Virus record (IMG/VR): IMGVR_UViG_3300025402_000037
Coordinates: 1 to 35,004 of that record
DNA length: 35,004 nt
DNA from: a virus
Direction: 5' to 3' (one strand)
Within the stretch, counting starts at the first letter, position 1. Each line of letters begins with the position of its first letter. The position numbers and the translations under genes were made by a program. Shown here piece after piece: positions 21,882 through 29,631 of this stretch. The notes under the pieces were generated by a model that searched no databases, was not told the DNA's origin, and saw nothing but the letters and a program-made list of their open reading frames with translations.

Positions 21882-22694
21882 TTACTTATTCCCTGTTGTA
21901 TCTATAATAAATCCAAAATCTGATGTTTCATCAATCTGTGAAAGAGCTACCGTTAGATCAGAGTTAGAGGTTGGTAGTCCATCAGCTGTTAATCCTGGTC
22001 TTATGCTTGTTGACACAGGAACTGTAGGTGAAGTTGTATCCAAGAATATATTGGTTTGAACAATCTTGATAAGTTTGCTTTCTGTGACAGGACCCCAGAA
22101 GTAACCTTTGATAACAAAGTTGAGCACAAACGTAAGAACTCTTCGTTCTGTAAAATCAGCTTCATAAGTATCATCAAGATTAACAGAAGTCAACACAATA
22201 GGAATATCTGTTTCCTCATTGAAATTTGTGCCAAGCATTGCTGCTGTAATAGTCCACTCTGGAGTAAAATAAGGAAGTATTTGTTCTACAATTTGTAGAC
22301 CATCTTCCATTGTCTTACTCATGATTTGAAGTTTCATTCCAATATCATAAGGTGCAGGTGTAAATACCTTCTTGTATACGTTCTTGCCATTGATATCGTT
22401 CTCTGTAACGATCTTCTTTACTGTCTGCAATTTTCTATCTGGAGCATACACAATACCATCGATTTCAAAGGCCATTCTTGGCAAAGTGATGGCTGTAGGA
22501 CTAGAACCAGTAGGGTTTTGCAAGATACGAGCAAGAAACTTATCTCTCGGTCCATATGCTATAGGTACTTGAATAGATTGCTGAAGGTTACCATCAGAAT
22601 CATGTCTTTCGATAATAACATTGTTAAACAACGTACCAAATATGGCTACGTACTTTTTAAACAAAGAATTATAAAATGGATTAGGACCTATCAT
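21882..22694 (-). CDS. 15: Tail sheath stabiliser and completion protein gp15
   Basis: A 270-residue protein (T4 gp15 is 272). It begins MIGPNPFYNSLFKKYVAIFGTLFNNV, a family signature, and contains PIAYGPRDKFLAR, LPRMAFEID, YDIGMKLQIMSKTMEDGLQIVEQILPYF and VLTFVLNFVIKGYFWGP. The hexamer caps the tail and connects it to the neck. The C-terminal 60 residues are low-complexity and less conserved. The start overlaps the gene 14 stop by four bases (ATGA). It lies in the standard order 13-14-15-16-17. Confidence 0.93.
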   Translation of the reverse strand: MIGPNPFYNSLFKKYVAIFGTLFNNVIIERHDSDGNLQQSIQVPIAYGPRDKFLARILQNPTGSSPTAITLPRMAFEIDGIVYAPDRKLQTVKKIVTENDINGKNVYKKVFTPAPYDIGMKLQIMSKTMEDGLQIVEQILPYFTPEWTITAAMLGTNFNEETDIPIVLTSVNLDDTYEADFTERRVLTFVLNFVIKGYFWGPVTESKLIKIVQTNIFLDTTSPTVPVSTSIRPGLTADGLPTSNSDLTVALSQIDETSDFGFIIDTTGNK

Positions 22695-23422
22695 ATTCTT
22701 GTCTGACTTTCGCTGAATGGATCTATTTCACTAAAATCTACAAATGTTAATACGTTGTTACCAAATGCAGCATTCTGTGCACCAGGATCTAAAGTATCCA
22801 ATACATATTCTTCTTCATATAAACCAGCACCATCTTCTGTTTCAAGTACAGAGAATCCATCTTCCATGAAAAGATCATATGCTTGTGATACTGAAGCAAT
22901 GGTATTGTACTTAATATCAATATCAGGAACGCCTGTATTGAATATTTCATTAGAGTATTGAAATAATTCACAGGTAATATCATAGAATTGCAATGCACCC
23001 ATTTGATAGAATACAGGTCTCATCTCAACGTACTTGATTTGGAACAAACCTTGATAAGGAGCAAACCAAATCAAATCACCTTCTAATGGACGGTCTCTTC
23101 TTAGATATGCACCTACATTAGTTTCAAAAGTTCTATATGCAATAGAGAATGTAATTTCTTCTTGAACCTGTACACCAAAGCTAGAAAGAAATTCACCATC
23201 ACCATCAAAGCCATCAATACTCTTGACATACATCTCTACATTAACTGCTGTATCATATGCAGAGTTGACAGCTTCTGTAAATGTAGAACTCTCGGCTGTG
23301 ATTACTCTAGGAACGTAATACACATCAATGCCGTAGATTCTAATAGATTCTATTACTAGATTCTCTATTAGATTCTGTTCTGCTTTAGAGTTAAAGTTGT
23401 TAAAATAAAGTGAGGTTGCCAA
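22691..23422 (-). CDS. 14: Neck protein gp14
   Basis: A 243-residue head-completion protein (T4 gp14 is 256). The N-terminus MATSLYFNNFNSKAEQNLIENLVIESIRIYGIDVYYVPR and the block EITFSIAYRTFE...LRRDRPLEGDLIWFAPYQGLFQIKYVEMRPVFYQMG are the family core. The start is TTG at 23422, four bases after the gene 13 stop; the conserved MATS-type N-terminus supports it and no nearby ATG would keep that. Together with gp13 it forms the neck ring that joins head and tail. Confidence 0.93.
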   Translation of the reverse strand: MATSLYFNNFNSKAEQNLIENLVIESIRIYGIDVYYVPRVITAESSTFTEAVNSAYDTAVNVEMYVKSIDGFDGDGEFLSSFGVQVQEEITFSIAYRTFETNVGAYLRRDRPLEGDLIWFAPYQGLFQIKYVEMRPVFYQMGALQFYDITCELFQYSNEIFNTGVPDIDIKYNTIASVSQAYDLFMEDGFSVLETEDGAGLYEEEYVLDTLDPGAQNAAFGNNVLTFVDFSEIDPFSESQTRI

Positions 23423-23426
23423 AGTA

Positions 23427-24173
23427 TTATCCCATCAAATATGTTGGCATGATGTTGTAGTCCATCATCATTCTCTCTTCCAACTTCTTTATCTCGTCAG
23501 TAGCATCATTGTATATCTTTTCACCATTGAACTGAACACCGCCTGGCAATTGCATACCAGTAAACTTTGTTAAGTTAGCACCCCACTGCTGCTTAATCTT
23601 TGCAGTAGCATATTCCTGTAACCATCTATCTTGCCACACAGATGAATACACATCTGGATCTACTGTTTGGTATACGCTGATAACAAGGAAGTACCCAGCA
23701 TTGATCTTTGACCAATCAGTATCAATGAACAATCTTTGTGATTTTCTATTATATCTTAAAGGTTGTTGACCAACAAGTAATTGTTCTAACAATTGCAATT
23801 GCTGGAATGCCATATAGTATGGTACCATTGATTGGTATGTCAATGTATACAAATCATTCAATGCAATCTGATAACGAATATTAAAAATGTTATTGGTAGC
23901 AATATAGTCACCAATAGCAAACATATCAACAGCACCAATGATATTATCTGGTAAAGTGATATATTTGTTTTGAATATCTTGGGGTGTAAGGATGTATGTG
24001 TAAAACATCTTTTCTGAGCCATCATAATGATAGTCCCAGTAATACTTTAATGCATCATCAATACGATCGCTAACCTGATCTGGATCAACGTTGATCTCAA
24101 TGACAGGTTTACCCAATCTTCTTAGGCAGTATTCAGCAAAATCATTTCTCGAAGCAATAGTAGCAATGGCCAT
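23427..24173 (-). CDS. 13: Neck protein gp13
   Basis: A 248-residue protein (T4 gp13 is 309). Landmarks are RNDFAEYCLRRLGKPVIEINVD, QVSDRIDDALKYYWDYHYDGSEKMFY, YITLPDNIIGAVDMFAIGD and the C-terminal WGANLTKFTGMQLPGGVQFNGEKI. It assembles on the portal and seals the filled head. A perfect late box (24193-24200) and AAAAGG lie before the ATG at 24173, so it heads the transcription unit 13-14-15-16-17. Confidence 0.94.
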   Translation of the reverse strand: MAIATIASRNDFAEYCLRRLGKPVIEINVDPDQVSDRIDDALKYYWDYHYDGSEKMFYTYILTPQDIQNKYITLPDNIIGAVDMFAIGDYIATNNIFNIRYQIALNDLYTLTYQSMVPYYMAFQQLQLLEQLLVGQQPLRYNRKSQRLFIDTDWSKINAGYFLVISVYQTVDPDVYSSVWQDRWLQEYATAKIKQQWGANLTKFTGMQLPGGVQFNGEKIYNDATDEIKKLEERMMMDYNIMPTYLMG

Positions 24174-24192
24174 GTTTTATATCCTTTTTAGA

Positions 24193-24200
24193 TATTTATA
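24193..24200 (-). promoter_or_regulatory. Late promoter of genes 13-17 (TATAAATA)
   Basis: A perfect late box on the minus strand in the 34-base gap between the PAAR gene and gene 13, 19 bases before the ATG. It separates the lysin/tip genes from the neck-terminase unit. Confidence 0.75.
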
Positions 24201-24207
24201 GAATTAA

Positions 24208-24477
24208 TTATCCTAAAGGTGCTGTAGTGTTGGTGCTCCCAACACTAATTTTAGCTCCACAACCACAAACACTTCCTATAACAGCAACCAAAGCACCCTC
24301 ACAACTAAAATGCCCTGAACCTGAAGCAATCGATGTTATTCCATGTCCTGGAATAGGGCAAGAGTGACTATCTCCTACTCTTGCAACCAATATTCCATTT
24401 ACTGATGTCTTGGAAGCAGATGAGATAATAACTCCACCATGATCGCTTCCATCACCCAGTCTTGCTACGTCAGGCAT
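24208..24477 (-). CDS. PAAR-domain tail tip protein
   Basis: An 89-residue PAAR protein, the size of T4 gp5.4. It starts MPDVARLGDGSDHGGVI, with the PAAR hallmark SDHGG, then SVNGILVARVGDSHSCPIPGHG and SGSGHFSCEGALVAVIGSVCGCG. Histidines and cysteines in the second half (HSC, GHG, GHF) include the expected zinc ligands of the sharpened tip. PAAR proteins cap the central spike of contractile tails and pierce the outer membrane. The start overlaps the lysin stop (TAATG), so it is coupled to the GH19 gene. Confidence 0.9.
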   Translation of the reverse strand: MPDVARLGDGSDHGGVIISSASKTSVNGILVARVGDSHSCPIPGHGITSIASGSGHFSCEGALVAVIGSVCGCGAKISVGSTNTTAPLG

Positions 24478-25094
24478 TATACACCAAGAATTTCTTTAAA
24501 CTTTGCAGTGTTTGCTTCACGCTCATCTAGACCAATAGTTCCACCATTTACTTTTCTTGTAACAGCTTCACAATTATCTTCATCTGCAGCAGAGTTGACC
24601 TTACTATTTTTCCAAAACCATCCTGCTGATTCTACTGCACCTTTTGGTGTTGCAAGAAACTCAACAACCTCATCAAGAGATACACCAAAGTCTTGAGACA
24701 TATATGTGTAATTGTGTCTACCAGTCAATTGAATTAAACCATGACCACGAAAGCGATACCCATCACCACTATCTTCATCACCATTGCCCATACGATTTGC
24801 ATATACTCTATTTGCAATCTTTTCTGGATTATGTGCATAATCTTGAGCAGTATCTTCATCAGGAAAGTACTTGTGAAATGTGGTAACAAGACCTTCAGCT
24901 TTGTAGTTTAAATTTTCTTCTGTTACTCTAAATCCACCTGACTCATGTGCACACTGAGCAAGAAAATGAGCAAGTCGCAAAGGAGAATTGATCTCATATT
25001 TGGTTGATAAAATATCAATACTATCCACGATTGCTGTTGCAATATCATCTTTTGCGGAAGGAAAAGCTTCCTTGATTTGTTCTTCCGTAATCAT
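24477..25094 (-). CDS. GH19 chitinase-like peptidoglycan hydrolase (endolysin)
   Basis: A 205-residue glycoside hydrolase family 19 protein without a signal peptide or cell-wall-binding domain. The two catalytic glutamates are likely E51 in FLAQCAHESGGF and E60 in VTEENLNY; the downstream YRFRGHGLIQLTGRHNY block is the family signature. Phage GH19 enzymes cut peptidoglycan during lysis. Here the gene sits between fibre genes and the PAAR gene in a late virion unit, so a tail-associated lysozyme role is also possible. It starts 13 bases after the fibre gene stop. Confidence 0.9.
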   Translation of the reverse strand: MITEEQIKEAFPSAKDDIATAIVDSIDILSTKYEINSPLRLAHFLAQCAHESGGFRVTEENLNYKAEGLVTTFHKYFPDEDTAQDYAHNPEKIANRVYANRMGNGDEDSGDGYRFRGHGLIQLTGRHNYTYMSQDFGVSLDEVVEFLATPKGAVESAGWFWKNSKVNSAADEDNCEAVTRKVNGGTIGLDEREANTAKFKEILGV

Positions 25095-25107
25095 CTATAA
25101 TCTCCAA

Positions 25108-26724
25108 TTATGCTATAGTATTGTTATACATTATGAATCCTAAATTTACATTAGGAGGTACCAAATCAAATTGATTATTCTGTGTAGAAGTAATATTGTT
25201 AAGATATTGACCTGTCAAAGGATCTGGAAATGAAAATACAGTCGATATAGGATGTGTGTGATTTGTACCTGATTCAAAATCATGACTACCTATGTCAGTA
25301 GTAGTGCCATATATTGTAGGACTTGATATCTTTTTGCCAGCTGGACTTACGTGTGAATGGTAACCGTTGGCTTGTACTGTTATGTTATTAAATGTCAATG
25401 TTCCTATATCAGGACCCATCATTCCCATTCCATTCGCAAGCTGTACACCATGATCGGGATCTGATGGATTCATATTAACTAAAATAAATTGACTTCTTAA
25501 GTCAGGAGTTCCATTTGTACCATCACAAAAATGCCAGTTGGGAGGAAGATTACCAGAAACGTCTAAATCAGGACCAGAGTAACCAAGATTATTACTTAAT
25601 GCATACCCAATTATTACACCGTTTGCAATTGGTGTTTGAGAGCTGGTAGTAATCCAACCTTTTAACTTAGTTATGTTTAACCCTAGTGTTGTATTGTAGG
25701 TTACTAGGTGTGAATGTAATCCTGAGTTTATTAATACATTAGCCACTTGACTTGTTTTGGTGGATAGTTGATTGACCTTAGGAATAATACCTGTATGGGT
25801 ATGAGCACCACTTGTATTAGAAAATAAACTTACATTAAATCCTGCATTGCTATTATAAGAAGTCCAATCGTTGTTTTGATTATCAAAATATCCTGTGCTA
25901 TTTAATTGAAACGCTAGGATAGAATTGTTGGATCCAGTAATGGTATTACCAGATGCACCATAGGTTGTTCTAGGCAAACCTGTAATAGGATTAGTGCTAC
26001 CAGGAGCAAAGTGTTTGTTGTCTGACTGAGTGTAATGGTCTGTAGGAAGATTGTTGCCAAACACAAGAATATCTTGAGGTAACCATCCAATCTTATCATT
26101 ACCCTTGTTTAAATTAGGGTCTCTTAACAAAGGGTTGACTTTAGTTAGTGGTAGACCAAGGGTGTTTGTGTTTCCTGAATAATCAGTAACACCAAACAAC
26201 GAAGCTGATGATGTGGTGGTATATTTAATAATTTGTTTGTTAATATCAAGACCATTCAATGAATGATAGTGGCCAGGAACAGGTGATGTTTGAGAGGTAT
26301 ATGTATTACCTTTGCCTGTAGTTAGAGGATCGCCAGATAGAGCACCCCATGAATAAGGAATAGAAGTTCTAAACCCTATCGTTGTTGGGTTGTGTGCTCC
26401 ACTAATATCAAGCAGTGTACCATATGTGTCATCTAATAATGTAATAATTGGCTTATGATACATACCTAGAGTTTGATTCCAGGCTCCATAAGAAGGACCA
26501 TCTGTGTCACCAAATGCAAGAACATTAGTAGGCAAATTAGGATAACAAAATTCCTTTACTTGTCTATAGTAATCTTGATTTATTACACCGTTGTTTGTGC
26601 CATTGTTTGTATTGAAAAGACTTAGATCAACATCATAATAAAACAATACAGCATAGTCAGGAATGTATACAGGAACATTGGCTACAATAGATTGGTTTTC
26701 AGATGTAAATTGGGTAATGGCCAT
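25108..26724 (-). CDS. Fibre protein with collar domain and five HxH motifs
   Basis: A 538-residue protein ending in a tail-collar-like block: NGVIIGYALSN, LPPNWHFCDGTNGTPDLRSQFI, then GTLTFNNITVQANGYHSHVS and LVPPNVNLGFIMY. Five HxH motifs are spread along it (GHYHS, AHTHT, LHSHL, YHSHV, NHTHP). In T4 gp12 and gp37, HxH histidines bind metal ions on the fibre axis, so this is probably a trimeric, metal-threaded receptor-binding fibre. The N-terminal half with YIPDYAVLFYYD is not recognised. The GH19 gene follows it directly. Confidence 0.75.
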   Translation of the reverse strand: MAITQFTSENQSIVANVPVYIPDYAVLFYYDVDLSLFNTNNGTNNGVINQDYYRQVKEFCYPNLPTNVLAFGDTDGPSYGAWNQTLGMYHKPIITLLDDTYGTLLDISGAHNPTTIGFRTSIPYSWGALSGDPLTTGKGNTYTSQTSPVPGHYHSLNGLDINKQIIKYTTTSSASLFGVTDYSGNTNTLGLPLTKVNPLLRDPNLNKGNDKIGWLPQDILVFGNNLPTDHYTQSDNKHFAPGSTNPITGLPRTTYGASGNTITGSNNSILAFQLNSTGYFDNQNNDWTSYNSNAGFNVSLFSNTSGAHTHTGIIPKVNQLSTKTSQVANVLINSGLHSHLVTYNTTLGLNITKLKGWITTSSQTPIANGVIIGYALSNNLGYSGPDLDVSGNLPPNWHFCDGTNGTPDLRSQFILVNMNPSDPDHGVQLANGMGMMGPDIGTLTFNNITVQANGYHSHVSPAGKKISSPTIYGTTTDIGSHDFESGTNHTHPISTVFSFPDPLTGQYLNNITSTQNNQFDLVPPNVNLGFIMYNNTIA

Positions 26725-26726
26725 TA

Positions 26727-27713
26727 TTAAATACCTGCAAATCCTTTAGCAGCCAACATACCAAACCAAGTAGCACCACCATCAATCGTATACAAGTTAA
26801 TGATGTCTACATATCCACCTGTTGTTGAAAGAGTAGGACCTGTTGAAGGGACGTTCTCTGATGTAGGCCAGTATATTGTTTGATTAGACCAGTCAATTGT
26901 TCTTGAACCATAAGGATCCTGTGCAACAAAGAAGGTATACGAATATAACTTACCTGATACTAATCCTGTGGTATCCATTACGATTGGAACAATACTTGCT
27001 GTCAGCGTAATATTAACAATGTTGCCAAGAGATAACGATACTGTTGTGCTTATGCTACGATTGGCAAGATTATTTACATTTTCACCATATCCTTGGAATA
27101 CAGGAACATATATCGTGTTGCTATTGAAATTAACATCTGTTACCATGTTATTGGTAATGTATGTATTGGAGTCAAATACAATTCCAGTTGCTGCTGCATT
27201 TACTCTTAAGAAGTTACCAGCGTGTCCAGTATATGAAGAAGGTGCATCTATCAAAGTAGTAAATGCAACTGTGCCTGCTGAACCTGTGTATCCAGTACTA
27301 CCTTGTGAACCTCTAAAGCCTGCAGAGCCCAAATATCCAACAGAACCATTGTAACCAATAGCAACACCTGTGCTGCCCATGTAACCTACTGAACCTTGGA
27401 AACCAATATCACCAATTGATCCTTGATAACCAATACTAGTCACGCCAACCGAACCTTGGTATCCAACGTCACCCATAGAGCCTTGGAAGCCTGTGTCGCC
27501 AGGGAATCCTAAAAGACCTACCGATCCTACATAACCTGTATCACCCTGTGATCCTTGAAAACCTGCTGATCCTTGAAAACCAACAGCTGTGTATGTAGAA
27601 GAATTAGCCCAATACGCTCCATTACTTCCAAAAGTAATGATCGAACCCGCTGAAGCACTTTGTCCGTTGGCTTGTGTTCCATTAATTTGGGAAACAAAAA
27701 TTTGAGTAGTCAT
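26727..27713 (-). CDS. Collagen-like fibre protein
   Basis: A 328-residue protein. Residues about 45-145 are Gly-X-Y repeats (GFQGSAGFQGSQGDTGYVGS and similar), a collagen-like triple-helix stalk. The C-terminal 180 residues form a beta-rich globular region (ITLTASIVPIVMDTTGLVSGKLYSYTFFVAQDP, GYVDIINLYTIDGGATWFGM) that may be the receptor or trimer-closing domain. The N-terminus MTTQIFVSQINGTQANGQ differs from the other fibre genes. The start overlaps no gene; late box at 27748-27755. Confidence 0.75.
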   Translation of the reverse strand: MTTQIFVSQINGTQANGQSASAGSIITFGSNGAYWANSSTYTAVGFQGSAGFQGSQGDTGYVGSVGLLGFPGDTGFQGSMGDVGYQGSVGVTSIGYQGSIGDIGFQGSVGYMGSTGVAIGYNGSVGYLGSAGFRGSQGSTGYTGSAGTVAFTTLIDAPSSYTGHAGNFLRVNAAATGIVFDSNTYITNNMVTDVNFNSNTIYVPVFQGYGENVNNLANRSISTTVSLSLGNIVNITLTASIVPIVMDTTGLVSGKLYSYTFFVAQDPYGSRTIDWSNQTIYWPTSENVPSTGPTLSTTGGYVDIINLYTIDGGATWFGMLAAKGFAGI

Positions 27714-27747
27714 TATTGAAACTTCCTAAGAGGTGTGTTGTTTTAAG

Positions 27748-27755
27748 TATTTATA
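27748..27755 (-). promoter_or_regulatory. Late promoter (TATAAATA)
   Basis: A perfect late box on the minus strand, 34 bases before the ATG of the 328-residue collagen-like gene, in the 51-base gap after the 612-residue fibre gene. Confidence 0.72.
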
Positions 27756-27764
27756 GCTTTACTA

Positions 27765-29603
27765 TTATGCAGCGAATGCACCTGAAGATATACTAATCTT
27801 TTCAACAGTATAAAAACTACCAGCTAGCACTGTTGCAGTACCAGCAGATTGTGTCAAGCGTAATCTCCAGTTAGTGGCAGCGTTAGTGGTAACCCACATC
27901 TGTAGCATATACATATGGTTGACTGCCGTTGTTAACGATGTAGCAGAAGGATTCCATGCCCACGTTGCAGCACCTTGGTCGTAGAAATATTGCTCTATCT
28001 GTGTATAAGCAGCTGCGGTTGCAGCAGTCATACCTGTAACTGGCGTTACATATTGATAACCATTCACAATTGTTGGTGCAGAACTAAATGTCTGTGTCCA
28101 TGTAGCAGTACCTGCTGTATTTTTAGTAAAATAAACCCAACATCTAATTATATAAACAGAAGTTGCTTCTAAAGAAACTGAACTTGGTGAAGTAAACACG
28201 TCAGCAATTGCTGCACCAAAAGCTGTTTCGTTTGCTGTGACACGAAAAGTTTGTATAGTTGGAATGTGACCTCTACCAGAAGTAGCATTTTCTGTTCCGT
28301 ATAGATATGTACCATCATATTCCATGTAACCAGCAGTTGCAGTTCCCAACGAAACACTTGAAAACTTAATTGGACTTTTAATAGTAGGTGCATTAATGGT
28401 AACCGTAGTACCTGTAGAAAGAAAGTTGTTACCTACTAAAGCTGAAGTTCCATATGAGTTACCCACCAACGCAGTTACAGCATAGTTGTTACTGACTAAT
28501 GATGCTGTAGCATAGGAGTTGGATACACCAACTGCTGCTGATTGGTAAAATGCGTTGGAAACGTATGCATTGGTAGCATAGGTGTTTGACACTAACACAC
28601 TACCGTTAATTGAAACAGAAGTACTATTAATAACGGTATTTGTTGTAGCATTACCTACAACAATATATGATGCAGCATTTACAGACAAGTTTGCATTGAA
28701 TGTAGTTACACCTGTGCTTGATATAACAATTGGTTCTATATAAGTTTCTGAGCCTACGGCTCCAGAATGTACCCAAACCTGTAATCCACCACCAACCGTT
28801 CCTTGGATAGCACCACCACCATTGTTATTGGCTGTAAATTGTACACCGCCACCAGAAAGGCCTGAACCTGCACTATTGACTACTAATGCAATTGCATTAT
28901 CAGATGGTAATGTTCCTGCAGCACCTATACTGACATTGGAATAGAATATTGATGCTGAACTACCAGTATCTAAGAAAGAAGTATTTAATATACCACCACC
29001 ATATAATGTCAAACCACCATAATTTAATTGAGCTGATAGATAGGTACCTTCATAAAAGTTAAAGCTACCAGCACCTGTTGAAACACCAAGCCACATATTA
29101 GTACCATCCGTACCAACAGCTATATCAGCACTGCTGCCAGATTCACCTGCATACAATTGTAATCTTGTACCAACACTTGGTGTCGAGAAAGATGGGGTAC
29201 CAATATCAGCATTATTGAATGCAATATAGTTAGATGTTGCTCCATTGAGTGTTATTTGAGGTCCATAAGGATTAGTAATAAAAACACCAGTAGCGTTTGC
29301 TGTAAATGTATTATTGACAGTCAATGAGGTGTTGACTGAAGTAACACCCATATATGTGGTGTTAGTAGATTTATTAAAGGTAAGGGAAGGTGATCCATTT
29401 GCAAAGCTACTGTCGTTAAAAAGTACTTGTGTGTTGGAACCAGAGATGGGACCAGTAGCACCAGCGCTACCCTGATACCCTAGACTACCTTGATATCCTG
29501 AGTTGCCTACTATAGTCCACGTAGTGCCTGTCCATCTCCAGGTTTGTCCACCTGTAACTGTTAATTGTCCTACTGAAGGACTTGAAGGAAATGATAATGA
29601 CAT
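27765..29603 (-). CDS. Large fibre protein with short collagen-like linker
   Basis: A 612-residue protein. N-terminal MSLSFPSSPSVGQLTVTGG followed by TWRWTGTTW is a module shared with the 404-residue gene at 31175-32389. Then come a short SGYQGSLGYQGSAG linker and a long Asn/Ser/Thr/Gly-rich beta region. Within it, near 330-410, is a repeated pattern of VSNSYATASLVSNNYAV-type units (Y-A-x-x-x-L-V-x-N-x), suggesting a repeated stalk. The C-terminal 140 residues (ETAFGAAIADVFTSPSSVSLEATSVYIIRCWVYF onwards) look like a globular beta domain. It is likely a receptor-binding or side-fibre protein. RBS AAGG, late box 19 bases upstream. Confidence 0.7.
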   Translation of the reverse strand: MSLSFPSSPSVGQLTVTGGQTWRWTGTTWTIVGNSGYQGSLGYQGSAGATGPISGSNTQVLFNDSSFANGSPSLTFNKSTNTTYMGVTSVNTSLTVNNTFTANATGVFITNPYGPQITLNGATSNYIAFNNADIGTPSFSTPSVGTRLQLYAGESGSSADIAVGTDGTNMWLGVSTGAGSFNFYEGTYLSAQLNYGGLTLYGGGILNTSFLDTGSSASIFYSNVSIGAAGTLPSDNAIALVVNSAGSGLSGGGVQFTANNNGGGAIQGTVGGGLQVWVHSGAVGSETYIEPIVISSTGVTTFNANLSVNAASYIVVGNATTNTVINSTSVSINGSVLVSNTYATNAYVSNAFYQSAAVGVSNSYATASLVSNNYAVTALVGNSYGTSALVGNNFLSTGTTVTINAPTIKSPIKFSSVSLGTATAGYMEYDGTYLYGTENATSGRGHIPTIQTFRVTANETAFGAAIADVFTSPSSVSLEATSVYIIRCWVYFTKNTAGTATWTQTFSSAPTIVNGYQYVTPVTGMTAATAAAYTQIEQYFYDQGAATWAWNPSATSLTTAVNHMYMLQMWVTTNAATNWRLRLTQSAGTATVLAGSFYTVEKISISSGAFAA

Positions 29604-29621
29604 TTGTACCTTTTTTAGTAA

Positions 29622-29629
29622 TATTTATA
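29622..29629 (-). promoter_or_regulatory. Late promoter (TATAAATA)
   Basis: A perfect late box on the minus strand in the 28-base gap between two fibre genes, 18 bases before the ATG of the 612-residue fibre gene. It overlaps no coding sequence. Confidence 0.75.
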
Positions 29630-29631
29630 CA

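Noticed and set aside
22326-22706. 126-codon plus-strand ORF opposite gene 15
   Set aside because: Antisense to a recognised neck-tail gene, with no RBS and a Cys/Ile/Arg-rich product typical of shadow frames.
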